A DNA stretch of 64,000 bases from the NCBI RefSeq assembly GCF_020164555.1, contig NZ_JAIQZB010000008.1, positions 120,539 to 184,538 of the forward strand, read 5' to 3'. Positions 8,381-17,251 of the stretch are shown here, piece after piece. The notes under the pieces are model-generated. The model was not told where the DNA came from. It saw only the letters and a program-made list of their open reading frames with translations, and ran no database searches. The translations under genes and the position numbers were made by a program. Each line of letters opens with the position of its first letter. Positions within the stretch are counted from its first letter, which is position 1. Source of the DNA: Salegentibacter lacus (lineage in GTDB: Bacteria; Bacteroidota; Bacteroidia; Flavobacteriales; Flavobacteriaceae).

Positions 8381-9519
8381 AAACGATCTTAGTATTAGGA
8401 GCCGGTACAGGCGGAATAGTAACTGCCAGGGAATTGAGTAAACGCAGCGGTAATGAAGAAGATATCACCCTGGTAAAGATCCTGGTTTTTGAAAAAGAGG
8501 AAACCAGTGTGTATTCGCCTTCTCTTCCATGGGTGATGGTTGGAAAAAGTAAACAGGAAGAGATCACCGAGCGGACTGATAAGCTGGACGCTTCAGGATT
8601 AGAGGTTATTAAAGGTGAAATAGAAAATATAGATCCTCAAAATATTTCAGTAACTGTAAAAGGAAAGCAATATCAGGGAGATCATATGGTGGTTTCGCTG
8701 GGAGTTGCACAGGCCGATATTTATAACCTGGCTCAATTTGGCCATAATTTTTTCACGCTGAATGGAGCTCAGGATTTTCATTCTGAATTAAAGAAATTTG
8801 ACGGAGGCGAAATTGCCATTTTAGTTTCTTCACTGCCGTTTAAAAGTCCGGCGGCACCTTACGAAGCCGCCATGCTCATAGAAGATTTTGTAAGGAAAAA
8901 CAAGCTCTCAAAAAACACCACAATTTCCCTATATACTCCTGAAGCGGATCCAATGGAGTTCGCGGGAGCTGAAGCTTCACAAGAACTAAAAGAATTGCTG
9001 GAAAAGAAAGGGATCAAATATTATCCAAATCACGAGCTGAAAACTATTTCAGGAAATACACTAGAATTCAATAACGGAGAAAGTTATTCTTATGATCTCC
9101 TGGCCTACACTCCAAAACATCAATTGCCTGCGGTTATCGAAAAAAGCAATTTAAGCGGAACTTCAGGTTGGGTGGATGTTGATAATAAAACTTTGGAAAC
9201 CAGTTTTAAAAATGTTTACGCCATTGGGGACATCACACACGTGATAACTCAAAACGGAGCAGTACTTCCAAAAATAGGAGTTTTTGCAAGACAACAGGGA
9301 GCCGTCGTAGCTCATAACATTGCCAAAAAAATGGCCAATCAGGAACCGGATCAAACTTTTATGCCTGAAGGAAAATATTTTATCGAAGCGGGCGAAGGAA
9401 AAGCCAGCGAAACCGGCGGAAAGTTTTCTGAACAAAATGTAAAAATGAAAACTCCCGCCCAGTGGGGACATTTTTCTAAATGGTGGGATGAAAAATTCTG
9501 GTTCTTTAAAAACTTTTAA
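8377..9519 (+). CDS. SQR-like FAD/NAD(P) oxidoreductase without cysteines
   Basis: This 380-residue protein has an N-terminal FAD-binding GAGTGGIVTAREL motif, the PSLPWVMVG segment and the C-terminal FAD site NVYAIGDITH typical of the sulfide:quinone oxidoreductase / flavocytochrome c sulfide dehydrogenase superfamily. In that family a redox Cys normally sits before PPAPYE. Here the segment reads LPFKSPAAPYEAAML, with Ser. The second Cys region reads EGKYFIEAGEGKASE, also without Cys, and no cysteine occurs in the whole protein. Classical sulfide oxidation through a cysteine persulfide is therefore unlikely, although binding of sulfane sulfur, quinone or another electron carrier remains possible. 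It is followed 21 bp later by the RND pump genes. Confidence 0.85.
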   Translation: MKTILVLGAGTGGIVTARELSKRSGNEEDITLVKILVFEKEETSVYSPSLPWVMVGKSKQEEITERTDKLDASGLEVIKGEIENIDPQNISVTVKGKQYQGDHMVVSLGVAQADIYNLAQFGHNFFTLNGAQDFHSELKKFDGGEIAILVSSLPFKSPAAPYEAAMLIEDFVRKNKLSKNTTISLYTPEADPMEFAGAEASQELKELLEKKGIKYYPNHELKTISGNTLEFNNGESYSYDLLAYTPKHQLPAVIEKSNLSGTSGWVDVDNKTLETSFKNVYAIGDITHVITQNGAVLPKIGVFARQQGAVVAHNIAKKMANQEPDQTFMPEGKYFIEAGEGKASETGGKFSEQNVKMKTPAQWGHFSKWWDEKFWFFKNF

Positions 9520-9540
9520 TCAGGAAAATATATACGAAAG

Positions 9541-10848
9541 ATGAAGGTCAAATATATAATAATGATGTTGGCTTTATTTCCGGGTCTGTGGACACAAGCC
9601 CAGGAAACAAAGTCAATTTCCCGAAGCGAAGCCATACATCTGGTAAAGGAAAACAATAGGGAAATCAAAATTTCACAACAGGAATTCCTTGAATCTCGTG
9701 GAAATTACCGGCAAACAAATTCAATCTTTTTGCCAAATGTGGCAGTATCCCATTCCGGAATCACCACTACCAATCCGTTGATGGCTTTTGGTTCTAAACT
9801 AAATCAGGAAATTCTTACGCAGAGTGACTTTAATCCAGATTTCTTAAACAACCCCGAAAGGATCAACAATTTTGCCACCAAGATTGAAGTAGAACAACCG
9901 CTTATTAATGTAGATGGGATCTACCAGCGAAAAGCGGCTAAAAAGAAGATGGATGCAACTGCTTTACAAACCGACCGAACTATAGATCATATGGTTCTGG
10001 AGGTAGAGAAAGCCTATATGCAATTGCAACTCGCGCACCAGGCGGTTACTGTTCTGGAAAGTGCCCAAAAAGCAGCACTTGCCAACCAGAAATTGGCTAA
10101 CGATAGCTATAAACAGGGATACCTGCAACGATCTGATGTGCTTTCTGTGGAAATTAGGGTTTCTGAAGTTAATAATCAGCTGCAGTATGCTAAGAGCAAT
10201 GTGATCAACGCATCCGACTACCTGGCGTACCTCTTAAACGAACCCGTAAATACTATTTTTGAACCTACAGACCCTCTGGAAGTTTCAATTTCTGTTCAGG
10301 AAAATATTAAAACTGTTTCTCCAGACCGGGCAGATATTCGTGCGATGGAACTGGCCGCTGAGGCTTACCGAGAAATGCTGCAGGCAGATAAGATGTCTTT
10401 CCTGCCCCGTTTAAATGCTTTTGGAAGCTATGAGCTTTATGATGATGAAATTTTTGCCGGTGCTGCGAACGGATATCTTGCGGGAATCCAGCTAAAGTGG
10501 GATGTGTTTGAAGGTTATAAGCGCTTCGGTAAACTTCAGAAAAATCGGGCAACTTATGAAAAAGCCAGGCTGGAATATGATTCTTATGTTTCCAAGAGCA
10601 AAATGGAAAAAAACAGGGCAAGCAGGGCTGTAAAGGATGCTGAAAATAAACTCAACCTTACCCGTCTGGCATTGGAACAAGCCGAAGAATCTCTACGCAT
10701 ACGTTCCAACAGGTTTGAGCAGGGACTTGAAAAAACCAGTGATCTACTAACGGCCGAAGCACAATTTTCCCAGAAAAAACTGGAATACGCACAAACTATT
10801 TTTGAATACAATTACGCACAGGCACAACTCGATTTTTTAATCAAATAA
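9541..10848 (+). CDS. TolC-family outer membrane channel of the RND pump
   Basis: This 435-residue protein has a signal peptide (ends about WTQAQ, residue 21) and two outer-membrane-efflux-protein repeats. The first carries the FLPNVAVSHSG and MAFGSKLNQEIL strands and the NDSYKQGYLQRSDVLSVEIRV helix. The second carries SNRFEQGLEKTSDLLTAEAQF. Together with the adaptor and permease genes 10 and 26 bp apart downstream, it makes a complete tripartite efflux system. It sits between an SQR-like gene and the adaptor in the same operon. Confidence 0.88.
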   Translation: MKVKYIIMMLALFPGLWTQAQETKSISRSEAIHLVKENNREIKISQQEFLESRGNYRQTNSIFLPNVAVSHSGITTTNPLMAFGSKLNQEILTQSDFNPDFLNNPERINNFATKIEVEQPLINVDGIYQRKAAKKKMDATALQTDRTIDHMVLEVEKAYMQLQLAHQAVTVLESAQKAALANQKLANDSYKQGYLQRSDVLSVEIRVSEVNNQLQYAKSNVINASDYLAYLLNEPVNTIFEPTDPLEVSISVQENIKTVSPDRADIRAMELAAEAYREMLQADKMSFLPRLNAFGSYELYDDEIFAGAANGYLAGIQLKWDVFEGYKRFGKLQKNRATYEKARLEYDSYVSKSKMEKNRASRAVKDAENKLNLTRLALEQAEESLRIRSNRFEQGLEKTSDLLTAEAQFSQKKLEYAQTIFEYNYAQAQLDFLIK

Positions 10849-10858
10849 CAGTCATTCT

Positions 10859-11935
10859 ATGAAAACTAAATTATATATCCTGAGTCTTTTGGGAGCAACT
10901 AGCCTATTCTTTAGTTGCGGAGACTCGCCTGAACAAAATACTGTAGAAAACCCTGATACGTTAGAGGTTACGGTAGAAACTCCTTCCAAATCCAACCAAT
11001 CTTTCCTCACTTTTAGCGGAAAAATAGAAGCCGTTGAAAATGCCACTTTAAGCACTAGAAATATGGGCTATGTCACCCGGGTAAATGCTAATGTTGGAGA
11101 TGAAGTAAAAAAAGGTCAGTTGCTTATCGAAATCAATAATGCCGACCTACAAGCAAAGCGGGCGCAAGTAAATGCAGGGATCACAGAAGCCACAGCAGCT
11201 TTTAATAATGCTGAAAAGGATTTTGAGCGCTACAATTCTTTATTTCAAGATAATAGCGCTACCCAAAAAGAGATGGATGACATCACCGCGAGGTATGAAA
11301 TGGCAAAAGCCCGACTTGAAGCCGCCAGGCAACAAAAGAACGAGATCAATGCACAGTTTGCATATTCCAACATCGTAGCTCCTTTTAGCGGAGTGGTTAC
11401 AGCAAGAAATGTGGAAGTTGGTGATATGGCAAATCCGGGAATGCCACTACTTAGCCTTGAAGTTCCGGGAAACTTTGAAGTAAAGGCAAGTGTTCCCGAA
11501 TCTGAAATAGCTTCAGTAGAACAAGGGACAGGAGTAGATGTACTGGTTAAATCATCCGGAGAAACTTTAAAAGGAACTGTTTCAGAAATTAGTACTTCCG
11601 CCAGTAATTCAGGAGGACAGTATCTTGTAAAAGTAGCACTAAACGAAACTGATGCCGAAATCTACTCGGGAATGTACGCGAGCGTTCAATTCCCTACTAC
11701 CGCAAAGGAGAATAGGGAGGTAGTTTTAATACCTACTTCTACCCTCATAACCCGCGGGGATCTACACGGAATTTATACACCAAGCCAGCAAAACACAGCC
11801 ATTTTAAGATGGGTGCGACTTGGCAGAACCATTGGTGATGAGGTGGAAGTACTTTCAGGCCTTAGTGCTGGGGAGTCTTTTATTACCTCAGCCGAAGGAA
11901 AATTATATAACGGGGCCAGGCTCGAAATTCAGTAA
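10859..11935 (+). CDS. RND efflux periplasmic adaptor lipoprotein
   Basis: The lipoprotein signal ends at Cys20 (LFFSCGDS). The 358-residue protein shows the usual order: first lipoyl half (TRNMGYVTRVNANVGDEVKK), short alpha-hairpin (about 105-160), second lipoyl half (NIVAPFSGVVTARNVEVGDM), beta-barrel and membrane-proximal domain (PTSTLITRGDLHGIYT). It links the permease encoded next to the TolC channel encoded before it. The short hairpin is typical of RND rather than ABC adaptors. Confidence 0.9.
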   Translation: MKTKLYILSLLGATSLFFSCGDSPEQNTVENPDTLEVTVETPSKSNQSFLTFSGKIEAVENATLSTRNMGYVTRVNANVGDEVKKGQLLIEINNADLQAKRAQVNAGITEATAAFNNAEKDFERYNSLFQDNSATQKEMDDITARYEMAKARLEAARQQKNEINAQFAYSNIVAPFSGVVTARNVEVGDMANPGMPLLSLEVPGNFEVKASVPESEIASVEQGTGVDVLVKSSGETLKGTVSEISTSASNSGGQYLVKVALNETDAEIYSGMYASVQFPTTAKENREVVLIPTSTLITRGDLHGIYTPSQQNTAILRWVRLGRTIGDEVEVLSGLSAGESFITSAEGKLYNGARLEIQ

Positions 11936-11961
11936 GCCTTCAGCAATAAAACTACTACGAA

Positions 11962-14900
11962 ATGAAAGAAGGATTAGCAGGCAAAATTGCCAAAGGTTTT
12001 ATGGATTCTAAACTTACGGTGCTTCTAATGATCGTTTTTATGGTCATTGGAGTGTACAGTTCGTTTTTAATCCCCAGAGAAGAAGAACCCCAAATAGATG
12101 TGCCAATGGCCGACATTTTTGTTGGTTATCCCGGTGCAAGCCCCACAGAACTTGAATCGCGGGTGATACAACCGCTTGAGAAAATGGTGTCTAATATTCC
12201 CGGGGTAGAATATATCTATTCCACTTCGATGAAGGAACAGGGAATGGTAACCGTGCAGTTCCTGGTGGGCGAAGATATTGAACGCTCCTATGTAAAGCTT
12301 TATAATGAACTTATGAAGCATATGGACCAGATGCCGCAGGGTGCCACTATGCCACTGGTGAAGACCCGTGCCATCGACGACGTTCCAGTTCTTGGCCTCA
12401 CGCTATGGAGTGAAACTTATGATGATTACCAGCTTAGGCAGATTGCCAATGAGCTTACGCACGAGATTGAAAAAGTACCAGATGTTTCCATTACCAACAA
12501 GATTGGCGGCCGTAGCAAGCAGCTTCGTGTGGTGTTGGATAAGGAAAAAATGGCTGCAAGTGAAGTGGATTTCCTTGGTGTTTCTGAAAAGATCCAGGCC
12601 AGTAACCAGCAGCTTTCCGCAGGAAGCTTTAACCAAAATGACACCGAATTCCTGGTAACCACCGGAAGTTTTCTGAAATCTGCTGAAGAAGTAGAGAACC
12701 TCATTATCGGCATTCAGCAGCAACAGCCGGTTTATCTGTATCAGATAGCTGAAGTGATCGAAGGACCTGAATTACCAAAGGAATACGTTTCTTTTGGCTA
12801 CGGAAAAGGCTCTGAAGCCGGAAGTGATTTCTCTTCCGAATATCCCGCTGTCACCATTTCGGTCGCTAAAATCAAAGGTGCAGATGCTATGAAAATAGCC
12901 GATGTGATTATTGATAAACTAGAACACCTGAAGACAAATCTTATTCCTGATGATGTACACGTAGAGGTTACCCGAAACTATGGGGAAACAGCTTCTCACA
13001 AAGTAGCAGAATTGCTGCTGCATTTGATAGGGGCTATCATTGCGGTTACCCTGGTAGTAATGCTTGCAATGGGCTGGCGTGGAGGTTTGGTTGTATTCCT
13101 TTCGGTGCCTGTAACTTTTGCGCTTACGCTGCTCAGCTATTATTTACTCGATTATACACTTAACCGAATTACCCTTTTTGCACTGGTATTTGTAACAGGA
13201 ATCGTGGTAGATGATTCTATTATCATAGCTGAAAATATGCACCGGCATTTCAAGATGAAACGGCTGCCGTTTAAACAGGCTGCTTTGTATGCCATCAACG
13301 AAGTGGGTAACCCGACTATCCTTGCAACTTTCACGGTGATTGCTTCGGTATTGCCAATGGCTTTTGTGAGCGGATTAATGGGACCATATATGAGTCCAAT
13401 GCCTATTGGCGCTTCTATTGCAATGATCCTCTCTTTGTTCGTGGCTCTTACTATTACTCCTTACCTGGGACTTATCTTTTTGAGAGAGAAAAGCAAAGGA
13501 AAGGATAGTAAAGAAGAAGAATCAGCAGAACAGATCGAGGAGACCCGCATTTACAAGATCTATAATAAGCTGGAAAGACCGCTTATTGACAATAAAAAAA
13601 CTCGTTGGATCTTCCTTGGTACCACTATGTTATTGTTGTTAGGATCAGTAGCCTTGTTCTTTACCAAATCGGTTGCAGTGAAAATGTTACCATTTGACAA
13701 CAAGAACGAGTTTCAGGTAGTGATAGATATGCCGGAAGGCACAACATTGGAAAGAACCGCAACGGTTTCGAGAGAAATTGGGCAGTACCTGTCTCAACGA
13801 CCGGAAGTCGTGAATTACCAAAGCTACGTAGGTACTTCTGCTCCAATAACCTTTAACGGACTCGTAAGACATTACGACCTGAGAGGTGCAAGCAACACTG
13901 CAGATATTCAAGTAAACCTGAAAGACAAGAGCGAAAGAAGTGAGCAAAGCCACGAAATTGTAAAATTGCTGAGACCAGATATTCAAAAAATCGCAGCAAA
14001 ATTTAATGCCAATGTCAAGATGGTAGAAGTGCCACCGGGACCTCCTGTAATGTCTACCATTGTAGCTGAAGTTTACGGACCCAATTATGACAAACAAATA
14101 GAAATCGCAGATGAGGTCCAGGGCATCCTGGAAGAAACTCCCGATGTGGTGGATGTAGACTGGATGGTAGAGGCAGATCAGACTGAATTTCATTTCGAGA
14201 TAGACAAGGAAAAAGCAATGCGCTATGGAATTGCTCCGCAGCAAATTGTACATACAATGAATGCTGCGCTGGGAGAAAGAGCAGTTGCACACCTATATGA
14301 TGAAAATGCTACCCAAAGAGTGGAAATCATTCTTGCTTTAGCGGAAAAGGAAAAATCTACGCCAATAGATATTTCACAGATCAAGATGGTATCCCAAACC
14401 GGACAAATGGTGAGTGTGGCCGATCTTGTTCAAATCGAAGAAAAGGTTAAAGAAAATAGTATTTTCAGAAAGAACCAGAAACGCGTGGTTTATGTGCTGG
14501 CCGATATGGCAGGAGAACTGGAAAGCCCCGTTTATGCCATTCTGGGAATGGAAGAGAAATTAAAAGAAATTGATCTTCCTCCCGGTTATGAGCTTGATGA
14601 ACTTTACCTGCAACAACCAGAACTGGAAGATGATTATACCGTAAAATGGGACGGAGAATGGCAGATAACGCTCGAGGTTTTTAGAGACCTGGGAATAGCC
14701 TTTCTGGGAGTAATTTTCATTATCTACATTCTTATCGTAGGCTGGTTCCAGAATTACCGTGCACCAATTGTGATGATGGTGGCTATCCCGCTTTCTCTAA
14801 TAGGAATCGTGCTGGGGCACTGGATTATGGGAGCTTTCTTTACCGCAACTTCCTTTATCGGGATGATAGCCCTTGCAGGAATTATGGTTAGAAATTCGGT

Positions 14901-15162
14901 GTTGCTTATCGATTTTGTGAATCTACGGCTGGAAGACGGAATTCCGTTGAAACAAGCAGTGATAGAAGCCGGTGCTGTACGTACCACTCCAATCTTGTTG
15001 ACTGCAGGAACAGTTGTAATAGGAGCTTTTGTGATTCTCTTTGACCCTATTTTCCAGGGACTGGCAATCTCACTGATGGGAGGAACCATTGTTTCTACTA
15101 TTCTAACCCTACTGGTAGTACCATTGGTTTACTATATGATTGAAAATAAAAATCATAAATAA
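11962..15162 (+). CDS. RND efflux permease (HAE1/AcrB-like)
   Basis: This 1066-residue protein has the two-fold RND architecture: TM1 near residues 12-33, a large periplasmic loop, TM2-6, and the same again after residue 540. The proton-relay Asp pair is present in TM4 (GIVVDDSIIIAEN). The TM10 position that is Lys in AcrB is Arg here (AGIMVRNSVLLIDF), as in many HAE1 subgroup members. It would use the proton gradient to export a hydrophobic or anionic compound. The neighbourhood of SQR-like, DUF302 and rhodanese genes suggests a sulfur compound or a toxic product linked to it, but the substrate cannot be read from the sequence. Confidence 0.92.
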   Translation: MKEGLAGKIAKGFMDSKLTVLLMIVFMVIGVYSSFLIPREEEPQIDVPMADIFVGYPGASPTELESRVIQPLEKMVSNIPGVEYIYSTSMKEQGMVTVQFLVGEDIERSYVKLYNELMKHMDQMPQGATMPLVKTRAIDDVPVLGLTLWSETYDDYQLRQIANELTHEIEKVPDVSITNKIGGRSKQLRVVLDKEKMAASEVDFLGVSEKIQASNQQLSAGSFNQNDTEFLVTTGSFLKSAEEVENLIIGIQQQQPVYLYQIAEVIEGPELPKEYVSFGYGKGSEAGSDFSSEYPAVTISVAKIKGADAMKIADVIIDKLEHLKTNLIPDDVHVEVTRNYGETASHKVAELLLHLIGAIIAVTLVVMLAMGWRGGLVVFLSVPVTFALTLLSYYLLDYTLNRITLFALVFVTGIVVDDSIIIAENMHRHFKMKRLPFKQAALYAINEVGNPTILATFTVIASVLPMAFVSGLMGPYMSPMPIGASIAMILSLFVALTITPYLGLIFLREKSKGKDSKEEESAEQIEETRIYKIYNKLERPLIDNKKTRWIFLGTTMLLLLGSVALFFTKSVAVKMLPFDNKNEFQVVIDMPEGTTLERTATVSREIGQYLSQRPEVVNYQSYVGTSAPITFNGLVRHYDLRGASNTADIQVNLKDKSERSEQSHEIVKLLRPDIQKIAAKFNANVKMVEVPPGPPVMSTIVAEVYGPNYDKQIEIADEVQGILEETPDVVDVDWMVEADQTEFHFEIDKEKAMRYGIAPQQIVHTMNAALGERAVAHLYDENATQRVEIILALAEKEKSTPIDISQIKMVSQTGQMVSVADLVQIEEKVKENSIFRKNQKRVVYVLADMAGELESPVYAILGMEEKLKEIDLPPGYELDELYLQQPELEDDYTVKWDGEWQITLEVFRDLGIAFLGVIFIIYILIVGWFQNYRAPIVMMVAIPLSLIGIVLGHWIMGAFFTATSFIGMIALAGIMVRNSVLLIDFVNLRLEDGIPLKQAVIEAGAVRTTPILLTAGTVVIGAFVILFDPIFQGLAISLMGGTIVSTILTLLVVPLVYYMIENKNHK

Positions 15163-15166
15163 AATT

Positions 15167-15218
15167 AAGTTGGTAAGAGCTGAATAGGAATAAAACCTCA
15201 TTAGCTCTTTACCGACTT
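15167..15218 (+). other. Long hairpin in the operon spacer after the RND permease
   Basis: AAGTTGGTAAGAGCT and AGCTCTTTACCGACTT pair over about 15 bp with one mismatch and one bulge around a 21-base loop. No U-tract follows, so it is more likely an mRNA-stability or processing element than a terminator. Confidence 0.5.
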
Positions 15219-15233
15219 CAAAAAATTCAGAAT

Positions 15234-15539
15234 ATGAAACTACTAATTGTTACCAGTGTTGCCGAATTTCAGAAGGAAATTCTCAACATCTTTAAAAAGG
15301 CAAAAATTGAAGCCTTTAGTCGTTCAGAAATAGACGGCTATAAAAGTTCGAATTCGGTTATAGCCACTATGAGCTGGTTTCCGGGAGAAAAAGGTGGAAA
15401 CGAATCTCTTATGTTTTTCTCTTTCACTGAAAAAGAACAGATCGATTTACTGTTTGGACTGGTTTTAGAATTTAATAAAAACCTGGAAACCAATAACCCG
15501 ATACGGGTTGCAGTGGTGAACATTGAAAATTATATCTAA
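15234..15539 (+). CDS. Small PII-like protein in the RND operon
   Basis: This 101-residue soluble protein has the beta-alpha-beta pattern MKLLIVTSVAEFQKEILNIF, a central segment KIEAFSRSEIDGYK and a C-terminal strand IRVAVVNIENYI. These resemble PII-like proteins and DUF3240, which accompany some metal-efflux RND systems. It lacks the classical T-loop tyrosine region. A regulatory or sensory role for the pump is likely but unproven. It is 19 bp from the DUF2892 gene, so co-transcription is expected. Confidence 0.6.
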   Translation: MKLLIVTSVAEFQKEILNIFKKAKIEAFSRSEIDGYKSSNSVIATMSWFPGEKGGNESLMFFSFTEKEQIDLLFGLVLEFNKNLETNNPIRVAVVNIENYI

Positions 15540-15557
15540 TCTAAAAAATAGTTTAAA

Positions 15558-15767
15558 ATGAAAAACAGAGTTGTACGCGGAATTGCAGGAACTTTTGTGT
15601 TGGCAAGCCTTCTTTTAGCCGTTTATGTAAATATTAACTGGTTGTGGTTTACCGCTTTTGTGGGAGCAAACCTACTTCAATCATCCCTTACTCACTGGTG
15701 TCTAATGGATAAAATTCTAGAGAAACTGGGAGTGACAGATGAGGTAAGGCCCGGCCAGAAGTGCTAG
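15558..15767 (+). CDS. DUF2892 membrane protein (YgaP-type anchor domain)
   Basis: The 69 residues contain two hydrophobic helices (about 8-25 and 28-46) and a conserved Cys in THWCLMDKILEKLGV, the pattern of DUF2892. In E. coli YgaP this domain forms the membrane dimer attached to a rhodanese. Here it is a separate gene, and it is one of two DUF2892 proteins in this block. The C-terminal GQKC adds another cysteine. Confidence 0.75.
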   Translation: MKNRVVRGIAGTFVLASLLLAVYVNINWLWFTAFVGANLLQSSLTHWCLMDKILEKLGVTDEVRPGQKC

Positions 15768-15966
15768 GAATATATAAAGCTAAATTCTAAGAATCAGTCC
15801 CATATTTTTTAAATAAGAATTAACGATGATTTCTGGCTGATTCAGGACCATATTCTAAAATAAGTGAGAAGAGAAATTGTTCGAAAATTCACATAAGATT
15901 AATATTTCCTTTTTCATACCACGCTAGAAAACAATTAACTTTAGGAGTAATCAAAAAACTTATATT

Positions 15967-16356
15967 ATGAGCTATTATTTTTCAAAAGTCCTCAATGATT
16001 CATTCGAGGAGGCAATAGATAAAGTAACTAAAGAATTGAAAGAAGAAGGTTTTGGTATTCTTACTGAAATAGATGTAAAAGAAACCTTCAAAAAGAAACT
16101 CGACGTAGATTTCAGAAAATACAGAATTCTTGGTGCCTGTAACCCGAAAATGGCCCACCAGGCAATTTCTGCTGAAAGCAAGATTGGCACAATGTTGCCC
16201 TGTAACGTAATTGTACAGGAAACAGAAGATGGAAAAATTGAAGTTGCTGCAGTAGATCCTGTAGCTTCTATGACTACAGTAGAAAATGAAGAACTTGGAG
16301 GCATTGCGCAAGAGGTACGTTCTAAACTAAAAACTGTGATCGAAAGGCTTTCTTAG
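15967..16356 (+). CDS. DUF302 domain protein
   Basis: This 129-residue soluble protein matches DUF302: YYFSKVLNDSFEEAIDKVTKELKEEGFGILTEIDVKETFKKK..., then the cysteine-bearing RILGACNPKMAHQAI and the MLPCNVIVQE strand. DUF302 proteins are small, often dimeric, and found with sulfur and metal genes. No activity is established. The two cysteines in the conserved positions might bind a sulfur ligand or metal. It has a 199-bp upstream gap and its own terminator-like hairpin after it. Confidence 0.85.
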   Translation: MSYYFSKVLNDSFEEAIDKVTKELKEEGFGILTEIDVKETFKKKLDVDFRKYRILGACNPKMAHQAISAESKIGTMLPCNVIVQETEDGKIEVAAVDPVASMTTVENEELGGIAQEVRSKLKTVIERLS

Positions 16357-16387
16357 ATTTCTAATATGAAACTTCTCAAATATTAAT

Positions 16388-16421
16388 TTCAGGATGGCTA
16401 ATAGGTCATCCTGAACTTTTT
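16388..16421 (+). terminator. Terminator after the DUF302 gene
   Basis: Stem TTCAGGATG / CATCCTGAA with a 10-base loop, followed by CTTTTTTAT. It separates DUF302 from the rhodanese unit, which has its own promoter. Confidence 0.75.
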
Positions 16422-16534
16422 TATATGCTCTTTTCCCCTCCTCTCTTATCCATTTTTTTTAATCTCAACAAGATTTATTTTTTGCTTAAACTATCGGAAT
16501 CCCATTTTGTTTCACCCTGTTTTCTAATTGTTTA

Positions 16535-16579
16535 TGTAACAAAAGTAACTGTGAGTAGCAGTCTTTAGATTTATTTTTG
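16535..16579 (+). promoter_or_regulatory. Operator plus -7 promoter of the rhodanese operon
   Basis: TGTAACAAAAGTAAC (16535-16549) is followed by TATTTTTG (16572-16579), a TAnnTTTG match. The motif and the 37-bp spacing are the same as at 8133-8177, pointing to shared control by one activator. Confidence 0.65.
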
Positions 16580-16641
16580 CGACTGGAAATCAGTAGGTTA
16601 TTTGCGCTGATTTTAAAATAAGTTTATTAAAAAATTAAAAG

Positions 16642-16926
16642 ATGAATAAAGAAGAAATAATTAGAAATAACGAAGGTACAGTAGTAGATGTACGTACACA
16701 TAGCGAGTTTATGAGCGGAAGTGTTTCCGGAGCAGTTAATATTCCTCTTAATGAAGTTCCGCACCGAATAGAAGAACTGAAACAAATGAAAGCACCATTG
16801 ATCTTATGCTGCGCCTCTGGAAACAGAAGTGGGCAGGCAGAGAATTTTTTAAGTGGGCAGGGCATAAATTGTCTTAATGGCGGATCCTGGCTTGAAGTTA
16901 ATTATCTAACCTCTGAAACAGCATAA
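16642..16926 (+). CDS. Single-domain rhodanese (sulfurtransferase), copy 1
   Basis: A 94-residue rhodanese fold: VDVRTHSEFMSGSVSGAVNIPL (CH2A-like region), then the active-site loop CCASGNRSGQAE with the catalytic Cys in a six-residue C-A-S-G-N-R loop, and the C-terminal LNGGSWLEV. It has no signal peptide, so it acts in the cytoplasm. It would transfer sulfane sulfur between a donor and a thiol acceptor. It is the first gene of a three-gene unit with a paralogue two bases downstream. Confidence 0.92.
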   Translation: MNKEEIIRNNEGTVVDVRTHSEFMSGSVSGAVNIPLNEVPHRIEELKQMKAPLILCCASGNRSGQAENFLSGQGINCLNGGSWLEVNYLTSETA

Positions 16927-16928
16927 GT

Positions 16929-17246
16929 ATGATCGCAAAACTTAAAGAGCTTTTAGGAATAAAACCAGCTCCCAATTATAAAGAACTCCTTAAAGAAGGT
17001 GGAATTATCGTAGATGTGAGAACTAAAGCAGAATTTTCAAGCGGTCACATTAAAGGATCTAAAAATATTCCTTTACAAACGCTACCTGCAAATCTTAATA
17101 AACTAAAAGATAAAGATAAGCCAATAATAACCTGTTGTGCGTCTGGTATGCGAAGTGCTTCAGGAAAAAGTGTATTAAAGTCTAATGGGTTCTCCAACGT
17201 TCATAACGGTGGAAGCTGGGCCAGGCTAAATAGCCGAATTTCCTAA
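16929..17246 (+). CDS. Single-domain rhodanese, copy 2
   Basis: A 105-residue rhodanese with IVDVRTKAEFSSGHIKGSKNIPL and active-site loop CCASGMRSASGKS. The catalytic Cys is preceded by a second Cys, as in copy 1. An extra N-terminal segment (MIAKLKELLGIKPAP) may be an amphipathic membrane-associating helix. It starts two bases after copy 1 and is followed after five bases by a DUF2892 gene, so copy 2 plus DUF2892 look like a split version of YgaP. Confidence 0.92.
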   Translation: MIAKLKELLGIKPAPNYKELLKEGGIIVDVRTKAEFSSGHIKGSKNIPLQTLPANLNKLKDKDKPIITCCASGMRSASGKSVLKSNGFSNVHNGGSWARLNSRIS

Positions 17247-17251
17247 TAATT

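Noticed and set aside
13687..14292. Long antisense open frame (201 codons) inside the RND permease gene
   Set aside because: It is a shadow of a strongly supported family gene, has unusual composition, and has no start context.
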